A stretch of DNA of 64,000 nucleotides from QWQI01 sp964608915 (GCA_964608915.1 CAZSQA010000001.1:62001-126000); one strand, 5' to 3'; numbered from the stretch's first letter, positions 1-8,815 are shown. Numbers and translations: made by a program. The notes: generated by a model not told the origin, from the sequence alone.

Positions 1-193
1 CGGCGATCACACGTTTCATCCGTTCTGCGCCGTTCAGGTCACTGTCGACCAGGTGCGCGACCAGCTCGGCCAGAGTCCATTCGCCCGGTCCGATCGGCTT
101 GCGGGCGTGTTCTTCAGGAATGTCGGCCGTGGCATAGACCAGAAGCGGGCCGCCGTTGGAATAGCGCTGGATGACGTCGTTTCGGTCGCTCAT
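1..193 (-). CDS. DinB-fold family protein, N-terminal part (runs off the window)
   Basis: Reading the minus strand from the ATG at 193 gives about 64 codons that continue beyond base 1, so only the N-terminus is visible. The segment contains a proline-glycine-glutamate-tryptophan (PGEWTLAELVAHL) pattern followed by a short acidic helix and GAERMKR. This is the first helix and metal-ligand region of DinB/YfiT-like four-helix-bundle proteins, where an early histidine (here in VAHLVD) binds a divalent metal. Members are thiol transferases or of unknown function. No strong Shine-Dalgarno sequence precedes the ATG. Family assignment is moderately sure; the substrate is unknown. Confidence 0.6.
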   Translation of the reverse strand, partial: MSDRNDVIQRYSNGGPLLVYATADIPEEHARKPIGPGEWTLAELVAHLVDSDLNGAERMKRVIA

Positions 194-255
194 CAGTTGA
201 TGTCTCTTTCGAAGTGGAGGTTTCGGGTTTTGCGGATTGTCATCGCCGAATGCGA

Positions 256-825
256 TCATGGCATGGAAAGCTCACGGGCCAACCGGCGGCCGTAAAGCCC
301 CAGGGCGATGTAATTCGCACCGGTCATGAGAATTTCGATGGCGATCAGCGTGCCGATGAAATAGAGCCCTGAAAAGGGGAATTCCTGCCAGAGCATCAGG
401 CCTAGGACGAACGTGATCAGCCCATTGGCCAGTGTCCAGCCCCACGACGGGAACCGGTAGATCAACCCGGCGAAGAGCAGCATCATGCCTTCGACCATGA
501 ACAGGGCACCCAGAAACAGCGTAATCGTTTCGGCCGCCATGCCGGGGCGGGTGACCATCACCAGGCCCGCGACGGCGCCGATCGAGGCCGAAATCAGGTG
601 GAAGAAAAATCCGCCCCAGTCTCGGGACCGGAACGAAGCCAGCAGCTCGAACGCCCCGCGCACCAGCAGCAGCAGGCCGAAATACATCATGCTCGTGATC
701 GTCAGCGTGACCGTCATGCCCAGGCACACGATCCCCAGGAGCGTGATGAGTGTGCCGAAGAGAATGAACCATGTCGCGTGTTTCTTGAGCGGGGCGAGAT
801 TGCCCTGAAGCAGGTCGGTAGGCAT
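256..825 (-). CDS. HdeD-like (DUF308) membrane protein
   Basis: The 189-residue product is almost entirely hydrophobic, with about six predicted membrane helices in paired repeats, including LFGTLITLLGIVCLGMTVTL and LITFVLGLMLW. This matches the HdeD/DUF308 family, inner-membrane proteins linked to acid resistance in enterobacteria and of unknown role elsewhere. The frame is open further upstream to 1191, but the ATG at 825 is preferred: a GGGAG lies upstream, the membrane domain begins soon after, and the upstream residues are low-complexity and overlap the divergent cysI promoter region. It is a single gene next to the DinB-fold gene. Confidence 0.75.
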   Translation of the reverse strand: MPTDLLQGNLAPLKKHATWFILFGTLITLLGIVCLGMTVTLTITSMMYFGLLLLVRGAFELLASFRSRDWGGFFFHLISASIGAVAGLVMVTRPGMAAETITLFLGALFMVEGMMLLFAGLIYRFPSWGWTLANGLITFVLGLMLWQEFPFSGLYFIGTLIAIEILMTGANYIALGLYGRRLARELSMP

Positions 826-994
826 GACGCCGAATTCTCCCGGTTGGTGCTGGCCATGTCGTGCGCGTTCTGGCGGTTTTCGGTTCGAGCCGTCATGTGG
901 GGCGACGCAGGAACCGGCCCGAATTCTACATCCGATCGTCGCCGGGAAACAGACTCGGTCGGGATCGCGGGACCGATTCCGACCCGTTCGCAGG

Positions 995-1023
995 TTGACT
1001 ATCCCGATCGATTTTGTGATGAT
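995..1023 (+). promoter_or_regulatory. Candidate sigma-70-type promoter of cysI
   Basis: TTGACT (995-1000) and GATGAT (1018-1023) are separated by exactly 17 bases. They match the consensus hexamers at 5/6 and 4/6. The predicted start near 1030 leaves a leader of about 70 bases before the cysI ATG at 1100. Inferred from sequence only. Confidence 0.45.
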
Positions 1024-1099
1024 TGGAACTAGGTCAGGCTCCGGAAGCTGCTGTGCCCAAGGGATGCATGGCCGATTCGGTCGAAAGGGTGAAGCGACG

Positions 1100-2869
1100 A
1101 TGTCCAGCGGTGGGTCCAAGCCGAGCAAGGTCGAGGGAATCAAGATCGCCAGCGAGTACCTGAAAGGTTCGCTGCTGGACGAGACCTCCAACGGTCTCGA
1201 TCATTTCACGGACGATGCCGGCGTTCTGCTGAAATTTCACGGATCGTATCAGCAGGACGACCGCGACTTGCGGACCGAGCGGAAAAAACAGGGGCTGGAC
1301 AAAGCCTATTCCGCCATGGTGCGGGTGCGGATTCCGGGCGGCCGGTTCACGGCCGAGCAGTATCGCGTGCTCGATGACCTGTCCGACCGGCTGGGCGACG
1401 GCGCCATGCGCATTACGACACGCCAGGAAATCCAGTATCACGGCGTGCCCAAGAACAATATGAAGGACGTGATCGCGACGCTGAACCGGTCGCTGCTGAC
1501 GACTCTGGCCGCCTGCGGCGACGTCGAACGCAACGTTCTCGGCTGCCCGGCACCGGTCAAGGACCGGCTCCACGCCGAAATGCGTGAAGACCTGCTGGCC
1601 TTCGCCCAGCACTTCGCGCCCCGTTCGCCGGCCTATTGGGATATCTGGCTGGACGGCGAACGGATTGACGGCTTCCTCCCCGAAGATCTCTCGAAAAAGC
1701 TCGTGTCGACCCCTGGCGACGACCCCGTCGAGCCGATCTACGGCAATGCCTACCTGCCGCGCAAGTTCAAGACGGCCTTCGCCTTCGCCGACGATAACTG
1801 CACAGATGTGCTGGCCAATGACCTCGGCTTCGTGGCCATCGAAAAAGATGGAGCCATCGCAGGTTGGGACATCTACGTCGGCGGCGGCATGGGCACCACG
1901 CCCAGCTCGAAGCGCACTTTCCCGGCCCTGGCCGTGCCGATCTGTTATGCCTCGCGTGCCGACTTCCTGAAGGTCTCGGAAGCGATCATTAAGGTCTATC
2001 GCGACTTCGGCGACCGTTCCGACCGCAAGCGGGCCCGGCTCAAGTACATCATCGCCGACTGGGGCATCGAAGCCCTTCGTACCAAGGTCGAAGAATACCT
2101 CGGCCATGCCGTGGAACCCTCCACAGGTACGCCGATCACGGGTGTCGACGACCACCTCGGCTGGCATCCGCAGGGCGACGGCAAGTGGTTCCTCGGCATC
2201 CCGGTCGAAAACGGCCGCATCAAAAACGCCGGCTCGATGCATCTGAAAAAGGGCCTTCGGGCGATCGTCGAACGCTTCGGTGTCGGCGGTGCGTTCACTT
2301 GCCAGCAATCGCTGATGTTCACGGACATCGACGCCGCGGATAAGGCCGCGATCGAGAAGATTCTGGAAGAGCACGGCATCGCCCGGGTCGAGCAGATCAG
2401 CACCATCCGGCGCTGGTCGATGGCCTGTCCCGCCATGCCCACCTGTGGCCTGGCCGTGACCGAATCGGAACGCGCCCTGCCGGGCTTGATGGACCAGCTC
2501 GAAAAGACGCTGGCGAAACTGGGCCTGGAGGACGAAGCCTTCACCGTCCGCATGACCGGATGCCCGAACGGCTGCGCTCGGCCTTACAATTCGGACATCG
2601 GCCTTGTCGGCCGTTCGGCCGGACGGGCGGAAGATGGCCACAGCGTTCCCGGCACCTACACGATCTTCCTGGGTGGCCGGCTGATCGGCGACAGACTGAA
2701 CCGGATCTATAAGGATTACGTGCCCTTCGACAAGATTGACGAAGAGCTTGCCATCGTTTTCACCCGATTTCGTGACGAACGACAGCCAGGCGAAAGCTTC
2801 GGCGACTTCTGCGGCCGTGTCGAAATCGCCGCGGGCGAAGTGGCAGGCGGCGTGGAATCGAATGCCTGA
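1100..2869 (+). CDS. cysI: Assimilatory sulfite reductase, siroheme/4Fe-4S hemoprotein subunit
   Basis: The 589-residue enzyme should reduce sulfite to sulfide in cysteine biosynthesis, in the cytoplasm. Two ferredoxin-like nitrite/sulfite reductase half-domains alternate with siroheme/4Fe-4S domains. The C-terminal half carries the cluster cysteines in SMACPAMPTCGLAV and MTGCPNGCARP, the same C-X5-C and C-X3-C arrangement as in E. coli CysI, and length is close to the usual 570. The open frame extends back to 824, but the ATG at 1100 has AAAGGGTG upstream and fits the family N-terminus. No flavoprotein subunit (CysJ) is adjacent, so the electron donor (NADPH flavoprotein or ferredoxin) cannot be told from here. 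A strong terminator follows at 2941. Confidence 0.92.
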   Translation: MSSGGSKPSKVEGIKIASEYLKGSLLDETSNGLDHFTDDAGVLLKFHGSYQQDDRDLRTERKKQGLDKAYSAMVRVRIPGGRFTAEQYRVLDDLSDRLGDGAMRITTRQEIQYHGVPKNNMKDVIATLNRSLLTTLAACGDVERNVLGCPAPVKDRLHAEMREDLLAFAQHFAPRSPAYWDIWLDGERIDGFLPEDLSKKLVSTPGDDPVEPIYGNAYLPRKFKTAFAFADDNCTDVLANDLGFVAIEKDGAIAGWDIYVGGGMGTTPSSKRTFPALAVPICYASRADFLKVSEAIIKVYRDFGDRSDRKRARLKYIIADWGIEALRTKVEEYLGHAVEPSTGTPITGVDDHLGWHPQGDGKWFLGIPVENGRIKNAGSMHLKKGLRAIVERFGVGGAFTCQQSLMFTDIDAADKAAIEKILEEHGIARVEQISTIRRWSMACPAMPTCGLAVTESERALPGLMDQLEKTLAKLGLEDEAFTVRMTGCPNGCARPYNSDIGLVGRSAGRAEDGHSVPGTYTIFLGGRLIGDRLNRIYKDYVPFDKIDEELAIVFTRFRDERQPGESFGDFCGRVEIAAGEVAGGVESNA

Positions 2870-2940
2870 TTCGCACGAGTCGATGTTTCGAAACTCCTGC
2901 GATTGAACTTGTGAACGAACCGAAGCGTAAGCGACGACTC

Positions 2941-2972
2941 ATGCCCCGCAAGATAGCGGGGCATTTTCTTTT
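2941..2972 (+). terminator. Intrinsic terminator after cysI
   Basis: A perfect 9-bp GC-rich stem (2941-2949 with 2956-2964), a 6-base loop and a T-rich run (2965-2972) form a textbook rho-independent terminator 72 bases after the cysI stop. Confidence 0.9.
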
Positions 2973-3142
2973 GCCATTCCCCGGTTCTCGTTCGGGCATC
3001 GGTCGTCTCACAGTCGAAATGCCCAAATCCTGCCGATTCTTCCGCTCTATCCACTGGCGGATACGTGGCGAATCTGGGATATTCGACATATCGAGAACGC
3101 CCGATGCCGTTCTCCTTCAGACGCACTCAATCGGTCCGCACC

Positions 3143-4270
3143 ATGAAATTCGCTCGCATTTTCGCATTCGCGGTCTTTGTCGCCGTTTCCGGCTGCTCCG
3201 GCTCGCAACCGGCCGCACCCAAACATGCTTTCGAACCGCCCATCACCGAACCGTGCGACACAGGCGAAAACCAGGTCCTCGCGACTTCGAAACCGGCGGA
3301 TGCGACCCCCAAGCCGCCTGCACCAGACACGGAATCGACTTCGAAAGATGCCCCCGGCCCCGCGCCGGTGGGCATGGTCTGGATCGTGCCCGGCAAATTC
3401 TGGATGGGGGCCGATGATCCCAGCCAGCCCGATTCGAAACCGGTGCACGAGGTGGACATCGACGGCTTCTGGATCGACGCGACCGAAGTTACCAATCGTC
3501 AGTATGCCGAATTCGTGAAAGCCACCGGCTACAAGACCGTGGCCGAAATCGCTCCGAAGGCTGAAGATTACCCTGGCGCAGACCCCAAGCTGCTCGTGCC
3601 CGGCTCGGTCGTGTTTACGCCGCCCGAGGGTGAAGTGCCGCTCGATAACTTCCTGCAGTGGTGGCGCTGGCAGCCAGGGGCCCAGTGGCGGCATCCGGAA
3701 GGGCCCGGCAGCTCGATCGACAACCGCATGGATCACCCGGTCGTCCACATCGCCTACGAAGACGCCCTGGCCTATTGCAAATGGGCCGGTAAGCGGCTGC
3801 CGACCGAGGCCGAGTGGGAAAAGGCCGCTCGTGGCGGGCTCCAGCAGAAGCGGTTCGTCTGGGGCGAGGAACTCAACCCCGACGGCAAATGGATGTCGAA
3901 CAACTGGCAGGGCGGCTTCCCCCATGCCAATTCGAAGCAGGACGGCTACATCGCCACCGCCCCGGTCAAATCCTATCCACCTAACGCGTTCGGGCTTTAT
4001 GACATGTCCGCCAACGTCTGGGAATGGTGCTCCGACTGGTACCGGCCGGATGCCTATCGCCGTCATGAGCCGAAGAACCCGAAAGGCCCGGCCGACAGCT
4101 TCGACCCGCAGGAACCTGGCGTGCCCAAGCGCGTGCAGCGCGGCGGTTCGTTCCTGTGCAGCGACCTTTACTGCGTGCGGTATTTGCCCTCAGCCCGCGG
4201 CAAAGGCGCGATCGACTCCGGCACGAACCACATCGGCTTCAGGTGCGTGAAGGATGCGATTTCGAAGTAG
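3143..4270 (+). CDS. Lipoprotein formylglycine-generating enzyme (SUMF1/FGE family)
   Basis: The 375-residue protein begins with a short hydrophobic signal ending in VSGC (Cys18), a lipobox, so it is probably anchored outside the cytoplasm. From about residue 75 it has the full FGE-sulfatase domain: MVWIVPGKFWMG, DGFWIDATEVTNRQYAEFV, RLPTEAEWEKAARGG, NVWEWCSDW and GGSFLCSDLYC followed by GFRC. Cys339 and Cys344 match the two active-site cysteines of human FGE, which many FGE-fold relatives lack, so it may truly convert a sulfatase cysteine to formylglycine. Planctomycetes carry many sulfatases, although none is in this window. The start at 3143 gives the signal peptide; upstream in-frame codons back to 3065 do not. 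Confidence 0.85.
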   Translation: MKFARIFAFAVFVAVSGCSGSQPAAPKHAFEPPITEPCDTGENQVLATSKPADATPKPPAPDTESTSKDAPGPAPVGMVWIVPGKFWMGADDPSQPDSKPVHEVDIDGFWIDATEVTNRQYAEFVKATGYKTVAEIAPKAEDYPGADPKLLVPGSVVFTPPEGEVPLDNFLQWWRWQPGAQWRHPEGPGSSIDNRMDHPVVHIAYEDALAYCKWAGKRLPTEAEWEKAARGGLQQKRFVWGEELNPDGKWMSNNWQGGFPHANSKQDGYIATAPVKSYPPNAFGLYDMSANVWEWCSDWYRPDAYRRHEPKNPKGPADSFDPQEPGVPKRVQRGGSFLCSDLYCVRYLPSARGKGAIDSGTNHIGFRCVKDAISK

Positions 4271-4313
4271 GTTCGGATGCCTGTCGTTCGGCGAGCCTTC
4301 GGGAGGATCGGCG

Positions 4314-4976
4314 ATGCAATTTTATGTGATCAAAGATCCCAAAGCCGGCAGCGATGAGGATCGAGATTTCGGTGCCGATTTCGAGAAAACGGATGATGCG
4401 AATTCAGATGATGCGATCCGTTGTCCAGTATGCGCGGACATTTTGACTTTGAGACAATGGCTTCCGCCTTTCGAAATAGAGGTGACGACTTATGGCAGGC
4501 ATTATGCCGACCTGGGGTTCTGTGTTGCGGATCTGATCGTTTCCGAACGATTCGTCGAAGTCTACCGAAATGCAGGTCTGACGGGCATCGACAATTTCGA
4601 CCCTGTTCGAATCGTGAAGCTGAAACACCGGCGGAAGAAACCGGCCGAGCCGGTTCCGCAGTATTTCCGGGCCGTCGTGAGACGCTCGCAGACGACGATC
4701 GACCAGATCGCGTCCCGATACGAATGGGACGACTGCTCGAAAATCAAGCCATGCTGCCTGACTGGACCATTGATTCGTTATCAGGCCCAGATCGTGGACA
4801 TGTCGACTTGGGACGGGCTGGATATTTTCATGCCTCGGGGTGGAAACAATCGGTTGTTCAGTAAGCGCCTTGTCGATGCTTTCATGGAAAATCGCCTGAA
4901 CGGCGGGATCTTCATCCCGGCCGAGACTTACGGATACGATAGCTTCCCCTGGAAGAAAGGGTTTTTCCAGAAGTAG
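4314..4976 (+). CDS. Uncharacterised protein, resembles Imm11/double-CXXCG immunity-like proteins
   Basis: The 220-residue soluble protein starts at an ATG with GGGAGG 8 bases upstream. It has a CPVC pair at residues 37-40 and a later CSKIKPCC cluster, suggesting a small metal site. Two similar segments, VADLIVSERFVEVYRNAGLTG and the later NRLFSKRLVDAFMENRLNGG, look like repeats of the motif seen at the end of Imm11 (DUF1629) and Myxococcus double-CXXCG/SitI-type immunity proteins. No toxin gene is adjacent, so the immunity role is only suggested by resemblance. Synonymous codons are more AT-rich than in the neighbouring FGE gene. Confidence 0.5.
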   Translation: MQFYVIKDPKAGSDEDRDFGADFEKTDDANSDDAIRCPVCADILTLRQWLPPFEIEVTTYGRHYADLGFCVADLIVSERFVEVYRNAGLTGIDNFDPVRIVKLKHRRKKPAEPVPQYFRAVVRRSQTTIDQIASRYEWDDCSKIKPCCLTGPLIRYQAQIVDMSTWDGLDIFMPRGGNNRLFSKRLVDAFMENRLNGGIFIPAETYGYDSFPWKKGFFQK

Positions 4977-5061
4977 AGCACGACTCGCTTACTACTCGCA
5001 CATGAGTCGAGAGCGAATCGAATTTTGATCGTTCACGGTGCTCTTGTACGATAATGCAATC

Positions 5062-5117
5062 CGTCGCTGACGCTTCCGGCTCGTAATCGAACTTTCGTCG
5101 CTGACTCTTCCGGCTCG
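5062..5117. repeat. Tandem pair of a 22-base intergenic repeat
   Basis: Two copies of a 22-base unit, beginning cgtcgctgac and ending cttccggctcg, lie at 5062-5083 and 5096-5117 with a 34-base period and one mismatch (g/t). They sit in the convergent gap between the immunity-like gene and the VWA gene. I saw no third copy in this window. This looks like an interspersed REP-type element. Confidence 0.7.
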
Positions 5118-5133
5118 TTTTCGGATTCGAAAT

Positions 5134-6975
5134 TCACCGCACCCAGAAGACCGGGCCGGCGGGCTTGAACGGGAGTTTCCGCCCCTGGGGCATCAGGAAG
5201 GCGTGTTCGCGGCGCACCTTGAAATGGTCCGTCGCGCCGTCGGTGATGATCAGGATCGGGGCATCCTGCGGGAAGTCCTCGGCGGCTTCCAGCATCGAGA
5301 CGCCAGGCTGAAGCACCGTGCCGCCCCGGCCGCGCACTTTCACGCTGGCCGCGATTTCGTTCACGTCCATATAGCCGGCGTCGTAGGGCATGGCGTCGCA
5401 GAAGACGACCCGCACGCGTGGCACGTCGCGGGCCGTTGCGTAACTGGCGATCGCCCCCAGGGCCTTGGCCAGAAGCATCCGGTCCATGGAGCCGGATGTG
5501 TCCAGCACGACGCCGAAAGTGCGCTGATCGAGCAGAACCTGCGGCACGAACAGGGCAGGGCGGGGGATGTCGGGCGTGGCGCTCTGGCGGCGGCTCATGC
5601 GGGCGTAGGTGCGCCGCTTCTCCAGCGGTTCGAAATGGTCGTCGAACCAGTGCCCCAGCTCGACATCCCACGGAATCGGAGGTAATGAAAGGGCCCGGAT
5701 CTCTTCCACTAGCCCCGCCGGCAAAAGGCCACGGCAGCTTTCTTCATGATATTTCAGGCCGTTGCGCAGGCAGTCGCGATAGAACTGGTCGAGATTGCGG
5801 CCTTCGACGTAATCCCAGAACTCCGGGTTGGTGTCCAGAATGTCGCCCAGCTTTTCGTTGCGAAATGTCCGACTCTTTCGAAATCGGCGCAGGTTGGCGA
5901 CGATCAGGTCATAAATCGCCTCTGCCGACATGCCTTTGAGGGTCAAGTCAAACAGGACTCCGAAACGTGGCATCTCGCCGACGTTCATTTCCACCAGCCA
6001 GTGATTGATGACATAATCGCAGGCCACGTTCCAGAGATAGCCGTCGCGGCCCTGCTGGCGCACTTCGTGCCTCAGGCCGACGTGCAGCAGCTCGTGGGCC
6101 ATCACGAACCGATATTCGTTCTCGGTCATCGGCACTTTGGGATTGAAATAAATCTCCTTGGTCATCGACGAGATGGCGGCCACTTCGATCCCCAGCCGCG
6201 TGCAGATCGCCTCGTCTTCGATGATCTTGAAGGCCGCCGCCAGTGAGCCGAGCATCGGGAACCGGTTCACGAACCAGTCGCGGGCCAGCCGGGCACGGGT
6301 CGAAAGCGAGAAAGCCGGTATGTCGTGATATTTCTCTGCCGTCGACTTCAACGTCTCGAAGGCCGAGCTTTCGATCCGTTCGACGAACAGTTCCTGCCAG
6401 ATTTTCGGTTCGTAGCGGTCGCTCGTTTCGAAATCGGGACGTGATCCGGCGAAGCCATAGCCTTCGAATTCGAGTCGAATGCCATCTCGAACGAGTTCGC
6501 GATAGAATTCGTCGACTTCACGAACCGATCGGGGCAGTGTGACTGGATATTCGTCGGGCGGGCGACCGATGACGATGTCGTGCATCCAGCAGGCGACGAA
6601 CAGGTCGCACGCGATCTCCCACTCGGGTGACTTTCGACCCGGCACGAGATGGCCGAAGACCAGATGCAAATGACAGTGGGCGATGACGTAGGCCCAGTGT
6701 TCGGGCGTAGCGACACGATACGGGGCATAATGCAACTCGACTTGCTGATGATGCAGCCGGTCGGAATACCATGAAGGCGATGGATCGTCCGGACGTGCCG
6801 ATTCGTGCATCCGGACGCAGGCCCAGCCGTCGCGGTCGAGCCAGCGGGCTTCGCTGTCGGCTCGAAGCAGGAATTGATTCGGAAAGCATTTGCCGACGGC
6901 ATGTTTGCGGACGATCTCGACGGCTTCCAGGACATTGTCTTCCGCCGGAGGCCGTTTTTCCCTGTGACGTGCCAT
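5134..6975 (-). CDS. VWA-like domain metallopeptidase-type protein (DUF2201), with duplicated zincin motif
   Basis: The 613-residue soluble protein has a zincin-like region with HELLH at 294-298 plus His303, followed by a C-terminal VWA-like domain starting at FGVVLDTSGSM (Asp492, MIDAS-like DxSxS). This is the architecture of DUF2201 putative metallopeptidases. The N-terminal third carries a similar H-X3-H-X4-H pattern (His100, His104, His109; HCHLHLVFGH), but the catalytic Glu is replaced by Cys, so it looks like a degenerate duplicate. The start at 6975 lies one base after the moxR-type gene stop, so the two are translationally coupled. MoxR/VWA pairs act as chaperone-like remodelling systems in several bacteria; the client here is unknown. 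Confidence 0.8.
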   Translation of the reverse strand: MARHREKRPPAEDNVLEAVEIVRKHAVGKCFPNQFLLRADSEARWLDRDGWACVRMHESARPDDPSPSWYSDRLHHQQVELHYAPYRVATPEHWAYVIAHCHLHLVFGHLVPGRKSPEWEIACDLFVACWMHDIVIGRPPDEYPVTLPRSVREVDEFYRELVRDGIRLEFEGYGFAGSRPDFETSDRYEPKIWQELFVERIESSAFETLKSTAEKYHDIPAFSLSTRARLARDWFVNRFPMLGSLAAAFKIIEDEAICTRLGIEVAAISSMTKEIYFNPKVPMTENEYRFVMAHELLHVGLRHEVRQQGRDGYLWNVACDYVINHWLVEMNVGEMPRFGVLFDLTLKGMSAEAIYDLIVANLRRFRKSRTFRNEKLGDILDTNPEFWDYVEGRNLDQFYRDCLRNGLKYHEESCRGLLPAGLVEEIRALSLPPIPWDVELGHWFDDHFEPLEKRRTYARMSRRQSATPDIPRPALFVPQVLLDQRTFGVVLDTSGSMDRMLLAKALGAIASYATARDVPRVRVVFCDAMPYDAGYMDVNEIAASVKVRGRGGTVLQPGVSMLEAAEDFPQDAPILIITDGATDHFKVRREHAFLMPQGRKLPFKPAGPVFWVR

Positions 6976-6976
6976 G

Positions 6977-8029
6977 TCAATGCTTCCCCGCGAGCCGGGG
7001 CAAGTCGCGAATCAGTTCCATCACGAACCAGTTCGGCAGCTTCTGGCCCGAGTCGTCGGCCCCCAGGATGAGCTGGGCCATTTCCAGCGAAATGGTCGTC
7101 AGTTCGCGGATCTTGTCCTTGGCGGTCAGGATGAGCTGATGCGTCTCGCCCGAGGCCCGCCGGGCATCGTCGGGCAGGTTTTTGATCAAATGAGCCCGGA
7201 ATGAGGTGACGAGGAAATACAATACGTCGCGATCGGCCGGATCGTCGGGCCAGCGCTGCCCTTTCAATATTTCGGTGACCGAGTATTTCGAACGGATCTG
7301 CCGCACGAACGACCGGAACTGCACGGCGTGGGCATTGGTCAGGCAGCCGTGGGCCAGCAGTTCCAGGTCGGTGTCGCCGGGAATCTGGCCATAGCTTTTC
7401 AGGGCGTCGCTGAGCATGTGCCAGGAACGAGGCGTCGAGAACGTCTCTTCCCGCTTCGAAGGCTGGCTCCACAAATGATCGGGCCGGGTCTGGAGATATT
7501 CGATCACCCACGGGTGAATTTCAGCCGACCAGGCCCATTCCAGCCAGTCGCGGTGGCTGGCGGTGAGGTTCACGTGGATCATGCGGTTGATCAGGGCCGA
7601 CGACATCGGTTTGACGATGGCACTGTCCTGGGCCCGGTTGCCGGCGCCGATGACGACCGAGCCGGCCGGCAATTCGTATTCGGCGATGCGGCGCTCGTGA
7701 ATCAGGCTGTAGAAGGCCTTCTGAACTTCATGCGAGCAGGCGTTGAGTTCATCCAGGAACAGGCAGTAAGGTTCCTTGCGGGCGATCGTCGAAGGCGGGC
7801 AGAAGCGGGAAACGTCGCCCATGATCTGCGGCACGCCGATCAGGTCTTCAGGCGCGAGCTGGCTGCCCAGCAGCGAAACGCACGGCAGGCCGACCCGTTC
7901 GGCGAACTGCTGCACGATCGACGACTTGCCGATGCCCGGCGGCCCCCAGATGAACACCGGCCGCACCAGTGCGACGTTGAGAAGGAAATCGAAAAGCTGT
8001 TTCGTGGTCAGCGTGACCGGAATTTCCAT
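6977..8029 (-). CDS. MoxR-family AAA+ ATPase
   Basis: The 350-residue ATPase has Walker A GPPGIGKSS near residue 30, Walker B CLFLDELNA, sensor-1 region VVIGAGNRAQD and an arginine-finger region SSALINRM. This is typical of MoxR-type AAA+ proteins (AAA_5). It is the first gene of the minus-strand pair with the VWA/zincin protein, with a single base between stop and start, so they should be made in step and probably form one complex. The frame is open to 8122, but the ATG at 8029 puts the domain in register with family members; the extra 31 residues upstream look non-coding. Confidence 0.88.
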   Translation of the reverse strand: MEIPVTLTTKQLFDFLLNVALVRPVFIWGPPGIGKSSIVQQFAERVGLPCVSLLGSQLAPEDLIGVPQIMGDVSRFCPPSTIARKEPYCLFLDELNACSHEVQKAFYSLIHERRIAEYELPAGSVVIGAGNRAQDSAIVKPMSSALINRMIHVNLTASHRDWLEWAWSAEIHPWVIEYLQTRPDHLWSQPSKREETFSTPRSWHMLSDALKSYGQIPGDTDLELLAHGCLTNAHAVQFRSFVRQIRSKYSVTEILKGQRWPDDPADRDVLYFLVTSFRAHLIKNLPDDARRASGETHQLILTAKDKIRELTTISLEMAQLILGADDSGQKLPNWFVMELIRDLPRLAGKH

Positions 8030-8245
8030 GATTCGAAACCTGGGCCTGAAATTTGCGAACGCCCGGCACAATGCGGAAGCGTTCTCCCGGAACCGATCGA
8101 ACGAGAGCACTTTACGCCGCAATGCCGGTACTGGTCATGTATGGACGTCGAAGCACCCGAAAAGTTGCACGAAAGCGACGAAACGGTTGAGAATTCGACA
8201 GTCGCCGGTTCGTTGGCCCGGAAGATTCGAACGTCCGTCGTTCTT

Positions 8246-8815
8246 TCACATCAACCCCTGACGCTCCAGCCACATTCGCAGATACGACCTCGGCTCGTAG
8301 TCCGTCAGCCCCAGTGCTGCCGCTAGCGACTTGATCGCCGCTTCAGCCGCGGGCACTTCAGCCTGATCATCAAGCAGCACCTCGACTTCCGCAAAAAGTC
8401 CAATCTCGCCGGCGTCGTCGATTTCGACCTTCAGCCGCTGGCCGTTCCACTCGATCTTGTGCGGCTCGCGAAACTTCCGCAGGGTCGCGACCGGTTCGAA
8501 CCCCATGGCCGTGAACATGGCCAGCGTCTGTTCGTAAGTCGTGTCGTCGCCGGCCAGTTCCACTTCGATTTCGGGCCGGCTGCGCACGCCTTCGGACTTG
8601 AATTTTGGAGCTTTGTAGGTGAGATGATTGCGATCGCCTTCGCGGCGGATCCGGAACGCCTCGCCGGTTTTGGCGAAGTCACGCGACGGGTGCCGCAGGT
8701 AAGTGTCGACGATGACGAACCCGGGCACCGTCAGGGCGCCGTGCTTGGTCAAATTGTCTCGAAGATTGTCTGCCCCCTGGCTCAGGCGGTATTTGGCTTC
8801 GATCTCGAACGGCAT
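8246..8815 (-). CDS. cyaB: Class IV adenylate cyclase / CYTH-domain protein (CyaB-like)
   Basis: The 189-residue protein starts MPFEIEAKYRL, the ExExK signature of CYTH tunnel-fold enzymes. It continues with the charged strands expected of the family: FRIRREGD, HLTYKAP, RPEIEVELAGD, RKFREPHKIEW, KVEIDDAGEIGLFAEVEV. CyaB-type members make cAMP from ATP; others are thiamine-triphosphatases or triphosphatases, and sequence alone cannot decide between them. It stands alone, divergent from the TPR-redoxin gene, with a 216-base gap to the MoxR gene downstream. Confidence 0.82.
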   Translation of the reverse strand: MPFEIEAKYRLSQGADNLRDNLTKHGALTVPGFVIVDTYLRHPSRDFAKTGEAFRIRREGDRNHLTYKAPKFKSEGVRSRPEIEVELAGDDTTYEQTLAMFTAMGFEPVATLRKFREPHKIEWNGQRLKVEIDDAGEIGLFAEVEVLLDDQAEVPAAEAAIKSLAAALGLTDYEPRSYLRMWLERQGLM

